Assembly (NCBI GenBank): GCA_937898445.1
Contig: CALEJY010000250.1
Coordinates: 1-64,000 of the forward strand
DNA from: an uncultured Candidatus Melainabacteria bacterium
GTDB lineage: Bacteria > Cyanobacteriota > Vampirovibrionia > Gastranaerophilales > Gastranaerophilaceae
Direction: 5' to 3'
DNA length: 64,000 nt
Shown here: in pieces, positions 1 through 6,859 of the stretch
How positions within the stretch are numbered: position 1 is the stretch's first letter
Layout: every line of letters starts with the position of its first letter
Program-made: the position numbers and the translations under genes
The notes under the pieces: model-generated
Told to the model about the DNA's origin: nothing
Database searches by the model: none
The model's input: the letters and a program-made list of their open reading frames with translations, nothing else

Positions 1-1838
1 TTTCTATTAGTAAAATCCTCTTCCCTAGCCTTTATTAATATAACTTTATTTTCATTTAATGCTTCTACGAAATTTATATTCTCTTCTGCCGATTTATTAA
101 AAGCCAATTTAGTATATAAATTAGTTTTTAATAAGCTCACTCTATCTATTATACCGTCAATCTTACTATCGTAGTTCTCCACTTCTCCATTTTTATTTTC
201 TTTATCTAATTCATTTAAATCATTTATTTCATCCTCAAGTAATTTTTTTTGACCCTCTGAAAGCCATTCTAAAGCATTTCTTCTTACATCAGGGTACATA
301 AGTATGCCTATTACATCTTTAAAACTGGCATTGAAATCTTTATAAAAGGCTACCGTACAAGCAGAATAAAAATATCTCAACATTCTAGGAGTTAATTTAG
401 TATCTGCGTTAATAGTATTTAATAAGATGTGTAATTGTGTAGCTTTTTCCATACATTTAGCTAATTTTCTATACTTATCCTCATTATCATTACAGGTTAA
501 TTCATTAAAGCAAAAACCTTGTAATTGATTATAATCACTACAATCAATTTCTATAAGTTTATCTTTAGGAGTTACCTTTTTTATGGTTTCTGATAGATTG
601 CAGTCTCGAATAGTATCTAACACTACTAGACCATCTCCTTTAGCTATTATAGATTTAGCGAGATTCATCATGTAATAAGTTTTACCACAGCCCATTCCGC
701 CCATCAGAACTCTTCCTAGACGACTTAATTCTTTATCTGTAGAATAATAAATAGGCTTATTTTTTAAAGATGTTCCTATAAGAATATCTCCATTAGATAA
801 ACATTTTGGGAATTCTTTATTGTATACACTATTATGTTCTATATTTGGGAATTGTTGAATTAATTCTTCTCCCGGAAGAGCAATAAAATTGCTACATTCA
901 TACACAGATGTATTTAATTGATTCACATTACTTAACACAGGTTTTAAAATATCCACTTCTTTCTTTACCCTTCTATATATAAATTCATTATCATCTTTTA
1001 CTTCCCCATAAGAATTTACAATAGCATCTGCTATAATTTTATCTCTTCTTTTACTTCCCCCTTTTGTAGAAATTAAAATTTGAGTTTTACACAAGTCACT
1101 CATTCCCTTCTTTAAAGTGTTATTGCTTAAAGAATCAAAATTAACAACTCTTTCGGATTTGTCTTGTTTTACTCCAAACATTAAATCTAAAGTCGAATTA
1201 AAGAAATCTACAGTAAAATCCAATATTTTAATAATAATATTTACCATCTTATTTGAAGTATATTTTACAGAAGTGTTTTTATATTCTTTTATAAATTTTT
1301 GACAAGATGCCCTAAAATAGTTTGATTGTTTTTCTGATACTGGAATAAAGTTATAAAGTATGCTTGCTTCTTCTTCGTCTTGAAGTAATTCAACTATATT
1401 CATATTTGCGTTTAACAAATCATTGTTTCTCATGTCTGTATTACTAGATAAGAAATCCCTATTTTTATAAACGAGTTGATATTTAGATCCGCCTTTTATT
1501 ATAGGTAAACTATTGACTTCTTTTATCTCTACGGATTTCCATACTTCTTTAAATTTAACTTTAAATTTAGAGTAGAATAATTTAGGTACGATAAAATAAA
1601 AATTGATTTTATCATTTGTGATGTGTATATAGTAGCTTGCTTTGAATTGTGTTTTTATAATAACTTTTTTATTTTCGATTTGTATAAGTTTATTTATATT
1701 AACAAACATTTTGTTAACAAGATATAGAATAGTAAACGTTCTATTGTTTCTGATTGATTTTGTTGGGATTAACTTTAAATATATATATTCTTGATTTTTA
1801 ATTTCAAAATACTTAGAGATAGGAATACTCTTACGCAT
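1..1838 (-). CDS. HerA/FtsK/coupling-protein-like ATPase, partial (C-terminus beyond window)
   Basis: I translated this frame directly from the ATG at 1838; it stays open to base 1, so at least 612 residues are present and the C-terminus is missing. A Walker A loop, GGMGCGKT, lies near residues 380-387 (K386), followed about 20 residues later by a Walker B-like VVLD. This fits the HerA/FtsK/VirD4 superfamily of DNA- or protein-pumping ATPases. The roughly 380 residues before Walker A have no family I recognise and may form a recruitment or membrane-proximal domain. The start overlaps the stop region of the preceding small membrane-protein gene by 8 bp, implying translational coupling. With two pilin-like membrane proteins upstream it resembles a conjugation motor. 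It could instead be a Zot-like or packaging-type ATPase. The ATPase call is firm; the transfer role is inference. Confidence 0.7.
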   Translation of the reverse strand, partial: MRKSIPISKYFEIKNQEYIYLKLIPTKSIRNNRTFTILYLVNKMFVNINKLIQIENKKVIIKTQFKASYYIHITNDKINFYFIVPKLFYSKFKVKFKEVWKSVEIKEVNSLPIIKGGSKYQLVYKNRDFLSSNTDMRNNDLLNANMNIVELLQDEEEASILYNFIPVSEKQSNYFRASCQKFIKEYKNTSVKYTSNKMVNIIIKILDFTVDFFNSTLDLMFGVKQDKSERVVNFDSLSNNTLKKGMSDLCKTQILISTKGGSKRRDKIIADAIVNSYGEVKDDNEFIYRRVKKEVDILKPVLSNVNQLNTSVYECSNFIALPGEELIQQFPNIEHNSVYNKEFPKCLSNGDILIGTSLKNKPIYYSTDKELSRLGRVLMGGMGCGKTYYMMNLAKSIIAKGDGLVVLDTIRDCNLSETIKKVTPKDKLIEIDCSDYNQLQGFCFNELTCNDNEDKYRKLAKCMEKATQLHILLNTINADTKLTPRMLRYFYSACTVAFYKDFNASFKDVIGILMYPDVRRNALEWLSEGQKKLLEDEINDLNELDKENKNGEVENYDSKIDGIIDRVSLLKTNLYTKLAFNKSAEENINFVEALNENKVILIKAREEDFTNR

Positions 1839-2082
1839 TTGTTAATGCTCCTATGATAATGTTTAAAATTATATATATACAAGGTAACATAAATGCCCAA
1901 CGTTTTCCTTTTTCATAGCCGAATACATATAGTATAAGTGCAATAAATCCCGCTATTAAACATACGTTAAGTGAATATTCTTGTATAGCTATTAATAATT
2001 TATAGCCAGTTTCTTGTAAAAAATCTATCGGATGTAAAAAATTATCTAAAATATCTATTAATCTATCTAATTTATCTCCCAT
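1831..2082 (-). CDS. Small two-helix membrane protein (pilin/TrbC-like architecture)
   Basis: This 83-residue protein has a short amphipathic N-terminus and two hydrophobic segments, roughly residues 36-53 (VCLIAGFIALILYVFGY) and 60-80, separated by a short basic loop (EKGKR). There is no enzyme motif. Size and topology match the small TrbC/VirB2/Maff2-type proteins found beside coupling ATPases in conjugative elements, but the sequence is too divergent to assign by eye. It lies 12 bp after another small membrane-protein gene and overlaps the start of the ATPase gene by 8 bp, so the three look like one operon. The likely location is the inner membrane. A holin-like role is less likely because a separate holin lies with the tail genes. 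Confidence 0.55.
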   Translation of the reverse strand: MGDKLDRLIDILDNFLHPIDFLQETGYKLLIAIQEYSLNVCLIAGFIALILYVFGYEKGKRWAFMLPCIYIILNIIIGALTNA

Positions 2083-2094
2083 AATATACCCTCC

Positions 2095-2475
2095 TTATAA
2101 TTTAATCATTGTGAATAATTTTGGGTAGAATGATAAAAGTATATAAATTAAAAAATATTGGATACCTGAGTTTGTAGCTTGACGGAAATTAGCTCCTTGA
2201 AGTGCATTTTCTATTATACTTTTTATACCCATACACATACAGCCATATCGAGCAAATATCATTAATAAATTTAATATTTGTGTTGCTGTATTAGATATTT
2301 CCATTTCCGTAGTAGCGCCATAACAAAATAATCCTTTGTGCATTAATATAGCTATTAATATAACTAATCTTTTGTATTCCTTTTTGTTTTTCTTTAAGAT
2401 ATTTAAACATTTTTCTATAGTAGAATATTCATTATCTATCATTTGTCTGTATTCCTTAAAAGTATAAGATTTCAT
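2095..2475 (-). CDS. Small membrane protein upstream of ATPase module
   Basis: This 126-residue protein begins with a charged, lysine-rich N-terminal region (residues 1-36). Hydrophobic stretches follow at about 37-52, 68-85 and 105-122, giving two or three membrane segments. Residues ILIAILMHKGLFCYGATT could resemble a pilin signal region. No family is recognised with certainty. It is preceded by a purine-rich ribosome site (AAAAGGGGGAA) and followed 12 bp later by the 83-residue membrane protein. The context suggests a component of a membrane complex powered by the downstream ATPase. The function is inferred only from topology and neighbours. Confidence 0.5.
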   Translation of the reverse strand: MKSYTFKEYRQMIDNEYSTIEKCLNILKKNKKEYKRLVILIAILMHKGLFCYGATTEMEISNTATQILNLLMIFARYGCMCMGIKSIIENALQGANFRQATNSGIQYFLIYILLSFYPKLFTMIKL

Positions 2476-2572
2476 GTATAAATTCCCCCTTTTAGACGAT
2501 ACTAATAATAAATTATGAATAACCGAGGTGATTAATTTGGATAAAGCATTATTTTGGTTCGCTCTTTCTCTT

Positions 2573-2752
2573 TTATTTGATTACTTGAGCAAACTCTTTT
2601 GATTCAGATAACATTTCTTTTCTTAAAATATATTTTATATAATTACTTTTATTGCCGTACTCTGAAAATTTATCTTCTAACCATGAGAATAATAACTTAT
2701 CCTCCATATTATTTTTAAAACTTACATTTATAACCGTCTTATTTCCCTTCAT
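2573..2752 (-). CDS. Small ribbon-helix-helix-like DNA-binding protein
   Basis: This 59-residue ORF is read directly from the sequence, starting ATG at 2752 behind an excellent AAAGGAGGG ribosome site. Residues 7-15 (VINVSFKNN) look like a DNA-contacting beta strand. Residues 17-31 and 36-50 form two predicted helices separated by a short turn around EYGNKS. That is the layout of Arc/CopG/ParR-type ribbon-helix-helix proteins, which bind DNA as dimers. It is the first gene after a terminator and a candidate promoter, so it probably heads the transcript for the membrane-protein/ATPase genes and may regulate it. Other roles, such as copy control, are possible. The coding call is strong; the fold is inferred from pattern only. 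Confidence 0.6.
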   Translation of the reverse strand: MKGNKTVINVSFKNNMEDKLLFSWLEDKFSEYGNKSNYIKYILRKEMLSESKEFAQVIK

Positions 2753-2774
2753 TACTTTTCCCTCCTTTTGTTAT

Positions 2775-2806
2775 ATTATATGAAAAAGTATGGAAAATAT
2801 TACACT
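2775..2806 (-). promoter_or_regulatory. Candidate promoter for the RHH/membrane/ATPase operon
   Basis: On the minus strand a perfect TATAAT lies at 2780-2775, 22 nt before the ribosome-binding site and start codon at 2752. Upstream is an AT-rich tract with only a weak -35 match (TGTAAT or GTAATA about 17-19 nt away). The element falls directly after the terminator at 2815-2856, where a new transcript would be expected. Confidence 0.4.
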
Positions 2807-2814
2807 TTTTATGA

Positions 2815-2856
2815 AAAAAAATAAAAAAAATAATCACCCTAAAAAATAGAGTGATT
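2815..2856 (-). terminator. Rho-independent terminator
   Basis: On the minus strand AATCACTCT (2856-2848) pairs with AGGGTGATT (2840-2832) around a seven-base loop: 9 bp with one G-U. A long T-rich tract (2831-2815) follows. The stop codon of the 93-residue gene lies inside the stem, so this ends the ParM/ParR transcript. Confidence 0.85.
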
Positions 2857-3136
2857 ATCCTACTGTTGATTTGAGATAAAAGTGAGGTTTATTGACAACC
2901 CTGTACCCCTTTGTTTCTACTTCTCTCTCTACATAGTCCAAATAATCATTTAAAAATTCAGTTAAGCCATCTTCATATAGCGAATAAATAAGAATAAGGT
3001 CTGCTCGACTTAATTGTTTCTCATGATTACCTTCATCAATAAATAAGTCAATTAGTCTTAATTCTCTTGCTTCCTCAACTTTAATTTGATGTTGTCGAGG
3101 GACAATGGGAATCTCATAAGGATTTTTTTCTTCCAT
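2855..3136 (-). CDS. Hypothetical 93-residue acidic protein, third gene of the partition operon
   Basis: This 93-residue, charge-rich soluble protein is predicted mostly helical in its central part (residues 18-72), with no cysteines and no membrane segment. I do not recognise a family. It has a good GGAGG ribosome site just before its start. It lies downstream of the ParR-like gene, separated from it by the structured RNA element at 3151-3224, and its stop codon is buried in the terminator at 2815-2856. The position suggests an accessory factor of plasmid maintenance or a regulator of the module, but nothing in the sequence shows this directly. Confidence 0.6.
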   Translation of the reverse strand: MEEKNPYEIPIVPRQHQIKVEEARELRLIDLFIDEGNHEKQLSRADLILIYSLYEDGLTEFLNDYLDYVEREVETKGYRVVNKPHFYLKSTVG

Positions 3137-3150
3137 TTGTATCCTCCATT

Positions 3151-3224
3151 AAAAAAAATAACCACCGTGAGTAAGATATTATTAGTCTAAGCTCATAATC
3201 TGTAATTAGGGTTACGGTGGTTAT
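3151..3224 (-). ncRNA. Structured RNA hairpin with U-tract between parR-like gene and downstream ORF (attenuator or small RNA)
   Basis: In the minus-strand transcript ATAACCACCGT (3224-3214) pairs perfectly with ACGGTGGTTAT (3168-3158): 11 bp closing a 45-nt apical region. A run of eight T (3157-3151 and adjacent) follows immediately. The apical region contains further self-complementarity (AGATTAT with ATAATATCT). The U-tract ends only about 4 nt before the GGAGG ribosome site of the 93-residue gene. This could be an intrinsic terminator/attenuator that limits expression downstream of ParR, or the 3' end of a small structured RNA. The large apical loop is unusual for a plain terminator. Confidence 0.6.
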
Positions 3225-3277
3225 ATATATAAAAATATCGAACTATAATTAAATTATATAACATTATAATAATTTTG

Positions 3278-3586
3278 TCAATCATCAAATTCATCATCAA
3301 ATTCATCATCAAAATCATCTATAAAACTATTTAAATCAGTTTCTTCTTCTACGTTTTCTTCTTCTACTGCCGAAGAACTTGTAGAAGAAGGAATATTTAA
3401 TCCTGCTATCTTCTCTAATAATATATTTATATCTATATTATTGTTTACATAATTTTGTTCTCGTTTCCTTTCTATTTCCGCTAAATCTTTAAGAAATCCA
3501 GATGCACTTCTTTTAGAATTTATATATTCATATAATTCTATTTCATTTTCATAAAATCTTATTCTAACTTCTTTTATTTTTGCCAT
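3278..3586 (-). CDS. ParR-like DNA-binding adaptor protein
   Basis: This 102-residue protein overlaps the end of the ParM-like gene by 13 bp. Residues 1-40 fit a ribbon-helix-helix fold: a short strand KEVRIRFYEN, then two helices containing ELYEYINSK and SGFLKDLAEIER. A Ser/Thr/Glu linker follows, and an extremely acidic tail ends in two tandem copies of the heptad-like unit DDEFDD. ParR proteins bind a centromere through the N-terminal domain and use a flexible acidic C-terminus to cap the ParM filament, so the architecture matches well. Its probable binding sites are the repeats flanking the operon promoter at 4510-4606, implying autorepression as well as partition. The assignment rests on architecture and position, not on close similarity. 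Confidence 0.7.
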   Translation of the reverse strand: MAKIKEVRIRFYENEIELYEYINSKRSASGFLKDLAEIERKREQNYVNNNIDINILLEKIAGLNIPSSTSSSAVEEENVEEETDLNSFIDDFDDEFDDEFDD

Positions 3587-4494
3587 TTCTTTAACCCCAT
3601 TAAACGGAAAGCTCTCGCATTAACCGTAATATCATCTACTAATATTGTTTGAGGATATTCTTTTTTGAAGTATTCATCGCCTGTGTTTGCTCCACCTCCT
3701 GCTAAAATTAAATTACATGAAGCAGCACTTGGGAAACTTCCTTTAAATTCATTTAATAATTTATTCATAAAGGCATCTTGGAAATCTTTAAGGAAAGAGT
3801 AATCTTTTATATTAATCATTTTAATTTCTCCGTCAAATACTTTTTTAGCATCTTCAAGACTAATTTTGCAATATTTCATAGAAATATATTTCTTTACATT
3901 ATGATATAGCTCTAATAATCCTATATCTAAAGATTCTCCATCTACAAATTTATTTTTTTCATTAAATATAGAAATATCAGTTGTTCCTCCTCCTATATCT
4001 ACTATAAGTGATTTGGCTTCTATTTGTGCTTTATTTACAGATTTTAAATTTTTAATTCCATAACCTTCAGGACGAATTGCTACATCTTCTATATAGATAG
4101 TTCTAGTAACTTTATTCTTACCTGATCCAATAGTTATCTTTTTCATGTTATTTTGTTTTACTAATGCTTTTAATACTTCACCATATTCATTATATTGTCC
4201 CGCAGGAATTCCTAATACAAGTTTAATTCTATTGTATTTACTTACTTTAGCAAGACCATAATAAAGTAAATCAAAGAAATTATCTTTTTCAAATTTTAAA
4301 TGTTCATTTTTAAATTCCCCTTGATTAACTATCCATTTATCGTCTGTTTCGAATATTTCATTATCCCCAAGTTCTTTAATAATAGAATATTTTTCTATTC
4401 TACTTTCTACGATTAAAGCATCGTTACTTTTATCTCCTAAAAATATACTTGTTATATTGCCTATGTCGGCACCGCATATACTTACATTATTCAT
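3574..4494 (-). CDS. parM-like: ParM-like actin-family segregation ATPase
   Basis: This 306-residue member of the actin/Hsp70 ATPase superfamily would polymerise to push replicated DNA molecules apart. The phosphate-1 motif is at residues 8-20 (GADIGNITSIFLG), phosphate-2 at about 162-177 (LIVDIGGGTTDISIF, D166), and the adenosine-binding LAGGGANTG is near residue 266. I place the start at 4494 rather than 4512 because a GGAGGG ribosome site lies between them, 7 nt before the ATG at 4494. It is the first gene after a consensus promoter and is followed, with overlap, by the ParR-like gene, the standard type II partition order. The length suits ParM/Alp-type proteins. In a phage genome this implies stable, low-copy extrachromosomal maintenance, or possibly intracellular positioning of phage DNA. 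Confidence 0.85.
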   Translation of the reverse strand: MNNVSICGADIGNITSIFLGDKSNDALIVESRIEKYSIIKELGDNEIFETDDKWIVNQGEFKNEHLKFEKDNFFDLLYYGLAKVSKYNRIKLVLGIPAGQYNEYGEVLKALVKQNNMKKITIGSGKNKVTRTIYIEDVAIRPEGYGIKNLKSVNKAQIEAKSLIVDIGGGTTDISIFNEKNKFVDGESLDIGLLELYHNVKKYISMKYCKISLEDAKKVFDGEIKMINIKDYSFLKDFQDAFMNKLLNEFKGSFPSAASCNLILAGGGANTGDEYFKKEYPQTILVDDITVNARAFRLMGLKKWQK

Positions 4495-4509
4495 ATTAAC
4501 CCTCCATAT

Positions 4510-4606
4510 CATTTAAATAGGACTTTTTGCCCTTTCTGATATTATTATATGATAGATATTCAAAAAATACAACTACTTTTTAAAAAAAATCCATTTAAAT
4601 TGGACT
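4510..4606. repeat. Pair of 15-bp direct repeats flanking the parM-like promoter (candidate parC/ParR operators)
   Basis: CATTTAAATAGGACT (4510-4524) and CATTTAAATTGGACT (4592-4606) are identical at 14 of 15 positions, start 82 bp apart and have the same orientation. One lies upstream of the -35 box and the other between the -10 box and the ribosome site of the ParM-like gene. This is the arrangement of split centromere/operator sites in type II partition loci. Binding by the ParR-like protein is inferred. Confidence 0.6.
4544..4572 (-). promoter_or_regulatory. Consensus promoter of the parM-parR operon
   Basis: On the minus strand -35 TTGTAT (4572-4567), a 17-bp spacer and a perfect -10 TATAAT (4549-4544) lie about 50 bp upstream of the ParM-like start codon. 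Both flanking 15-bp repeats are placed where a bound repressor could block it. The promoter begins just after the terminator of the fibre operon, so the module is transcribed independently of the late genes. Confidence 0.75.
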
Positions 4607-4608
4607 AT

Positions 4609-4647
4609 AAATAAAAATAACCCCCCCTAGTCATAAGACTAGAGGGG
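4609..4647 (-). terminator. Strong terminator ending the tail-fibre (late) transcription unit
   Basis: On the minus strand CCCCTCTAGTC pairs with GACTAGGGGGG around a TTAT loop (one A/C mismatch), followed by TTATTTTTATTT. It lies 24 bp after the last fibre gene and separates the long late region from the ParM-like operon. Confidence 0.85.
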
Positions 4648-4670
4648 TAATTTGTTTATATATCTATTAA

Positions 4671-5291
4671 TTATTCTGATTTAGGAACAAATGTTTTAGA
4701 AACACCATTTATAGTTACTATTAATTCTCCATTATCATTGAATGATAATTGAGGAATTTTATTATTTACATATGTTTCAGTTGCATATCCTTTTAAAGAT
4801 TGGTGCTCTGTTAAATATCCTTTAGAAGTTAACTCTGTTTCAGTAATATATTCATCAGGAATAGTAGTTAAAAACTTGCTATCATTAGTCAATTCACTTA
4901 CTTTAGTAGGTACAGTTATTGCATCAATCAAACCTTTTAATATCTTACCTTGTTTAGCCGATAAAGGTTTATTCGTAGTTTCTGTTGTTAAATTATCAAT
5001 TATATCTGAAACATTTACCTTACTTGTAGTGACCCCGTCAATTAAAGATTTATTATTTTTTATATATGTAACTATTTCTGATAGCTGATCTAATGTTTCA
5101 TCATCTGAATCAGCAAGTGTATTTAATTTAGTTGTTAGATTTGCTATAAGAGTTCTAATGTCACTATGAGATTCGTTTGAACTATTGTGTTCAGTTATTT
5201 CGGTATATAAATCATTGTGTAAATCATTTTTTTCATTAAAAATATATTGTTTCAATCCTCTTATTAAAAAATTTATTTGTTTTAAATTCAT
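4671..5291 (-). CDS. Small tail-fibre-family protein (shared C-terminal module)
   Basis: This 206-residue protein is the last gene of the late region. Residues 1-30 are a short unrelated start. Residues 35-95 are helical and repeat-like (TLIANLTTKLNTL, then DETLDQLSEIVTYIKNN), a pattern common in phage fibre stalks. Residues 110-170 hold a PLSAKQGKILKG segment of the type seen in fibre collars. The C-terminus GELIVTINGVSKTFVPKSE is nearly identical to the ends of the fibre genes at 6860-8020 and 8891-10447, so these genes share a swappable tip or trimerisation module. It is probably a virion fibre component or accessory. Lacking the N-terminal attachment domain of its neighbours, it may be assembled onto them rather than onto the baseplate. 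Confidence 0.6.
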   Translation of the reverse strand: MNLKQINFLIRGLKQYIFNEKNDLHNDLYTEITEHNSSNESHSDIRTLIANLTTKLNTLADSDDETLDQLSEIVTYIKNNKSLIDGVTTSKVNVSDIIDNLTTETTNKPLSAKQGKILKGLIDAITVPTKVSELTNDSKFLTTIPDEYITETELTSKGYLTEHQSLKGYATETYVNNKIPQLSFNDNGELIVTINGVSKTFVPKSE

Positions 5292-5303
5292 AAAATCACC
5301 TTC

Positions 5304-6818
5304 CTATACTGGATAATTTGTATCTACACTTAAAATTATATCTCCAGTTACATTTTCAATTTTTATAGTTGCAGTTTTTGGTGAAGATGAAGTGTTCATT
5401 GTTACAACACCTTCATTAGAAGTTATGTCTACACCGTTCATTTCTACTTTATTTACTCTTAAAGTTTTTCCGCTAAATGTAAATTCAAAATTTTTCCCTT
5501 TTTCTACTCCTATAATTGGAGGCATTAATGCTACGCCTTGATTAGAAACACTATATAAAATTGAAATACCATTCTCTGTTAATGCATTTTCAAATTCTTC
5601 ATCTGTTATATCTTCACTTGTTCCAGCTGTTATATTATCATCAAAATATTTTTTAGTTATCAAATCTTTATCTTCTGTTGGCGTACCTTCTTGTGTTAAC
5701 TTGCCTGCAAACCAAGCATTACCATTCCAATCTAATGTGTGAGCATTACTTCTTTCCATGCCACTTTTGCCGTTACCAACTATGTGAGCGTATTTACTAC
5801 TTTTATCTTCTATATTATATTTACCTTGAACGTGTTGATAATCTGATGAAGCAGTCGTAAAACTACCTTCTACATGAGATGCTTTTCCATAAGCGTTTGT
5901 TCCCTCTCCTTCTGCATGAGAAGTTTGCCCCTTAGCTTTCGTTTCCTCTCCTTCTGCATGAGATGCCCATCCACTAGCAGTTGTATTCTTACCTTCTGCA
6001 TAAGAACATCCTCCTGACGCTTCAACGATTTTCCCAATAGCAACACTATATTCTCCTATAGTTGTTCCTTCTTTCCTATTCATACTCATACTGCCAGTAA
6101 ATACAGGGTTTTCTCCAGTAAACAGCATAGGAGTTAAAGGAACACTAATTTCAGAAATCTTGTCATCCCCCATTCTTCTAGTCAACATAATCCATTTATA
6201 AGGGGAATTAGTAGTAGATGTTAAAGTTACTTGACAAACAATATCCCTAGCACCACTCATTGATTCTACTTTAAGAATTTCTATTTGTATTTCACAATTA
6301 CCGCTTATAGGATTATCTTTAGCTCTACTTTGTCCTCTAAACACTTGATTTATTTGAATATCAACTGTATCTATAAGAGTGTCTAAAGATTGAAGAATAG
6401 TACTGCCTGCATCAAATGATACTTCTGTAGTCGCTAAGTCTGTGAATATTTGTATAGTTTTATTTTCACCTATTTGTTCTTGTATAGTTGGTAATTCAGT
6501 CCCCTGATCTATTTTCTCTCCACTTTCTTTAAGTAAATATAATTTACCTTCTTCAACTTTTGTCTCACATGGAATACTATCATTAATTTCACTATCGTCT
6601 TTGTTATATAAACAGCATACATACATTTCCCATTCTTCTGTATTTTTAGGTGTAGGCAATTTAACATTATGAAGTAGTTTAATTAATTCTTTATCATTTA
6701 TTCCGTAAGATTTAATTGTTTGATATACTCTGTATATTTGAATTGTCGTTCTAGGATAAGAGATTTTACCATATCCCTTACTATATTTATTATTAAAGTA
6801 TTTAATTAACTTGTTCAT
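5304..6818 (-). CDS. Modular tail-fibre protein with YadA-head-like repeats
   Basis: This 504-residue protein has an N-terminal domain (about 1-72, from MNKLIKYFNN through SYPRTTIQIYRVYQ) shared with five other genes in this cluster, probably the attachment domain. The middle third carries about five tandem YadA-head-like turns (for example ASGWASHAEGEETKAKG), visible in DNA as repeated ccttctgcatgaga at 5850-6010. A module containing KYAHIVGNG and AHTLDWNGNAWFAG follows, also present in the fibre genes at 6860 and 8891. The C-terminal 85 residues are a unique Ig-like beta domain ending in ILSVDTNYPV, replacing the VTINGV tip of its relatives. It is a likely trimeric receptor-binding or stalk protein; the host target cannot be read from sequence. 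Confidence 0.75.
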   Translation of the reverse strand: MNKLIKYFNNKYSKGYGKISYPRTTIQIYRVYQTIKSYGINDKELIKLLHNVKLPTPKNTEEWEMYVCCLYNKDDSEINDSIPCETKVEEGKLYLLKESGEKIDQGTELPTIQEQIGENKTIQIFTDLATTEVSFDAGSTILQSLDTLIDTVDIQINQVFRGQSRAKDNPISGNCEIQIEILKVESMSGARDIVCQVTLTSTTNSPYKWIMLTRRMGDDKISEISVPLTPMLFTGENPVFTGSMSMNRKEGTTIGEYSVAIGKIVEASGGCSYAEGKNTTASGWASHAEGEETKAKGQTSHAEGEGTNAYGKASHVEGSFTTASSDYQHVQGKYNIEDKSSKYAHIVGNGKSGMERSNAHTLDWNGNAWFAGKLTQEGTPTEDKDLITKKYFDDNITAGTSEDITDEEFENALTENGISILYSVSNQGVALMPPIIGVEKGKNFEFTFSGKTLRVNKVEMNGVDITSNEGVVTMNTSSSPKTATIKIENVTGDIILSVDTNYPV

Positions 6819-6859
6819 TTAATCAACTCCTTAAAATAATAACCCCTTTCAATTGATTT

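Noticed and set aside
1117..1302. Plus-strand 61-residue frame inside the left-edge ATPase gene
   Set aside because: It is antisense to a long continuous coding frame with a clear Walker A motif and has no ribosome site.
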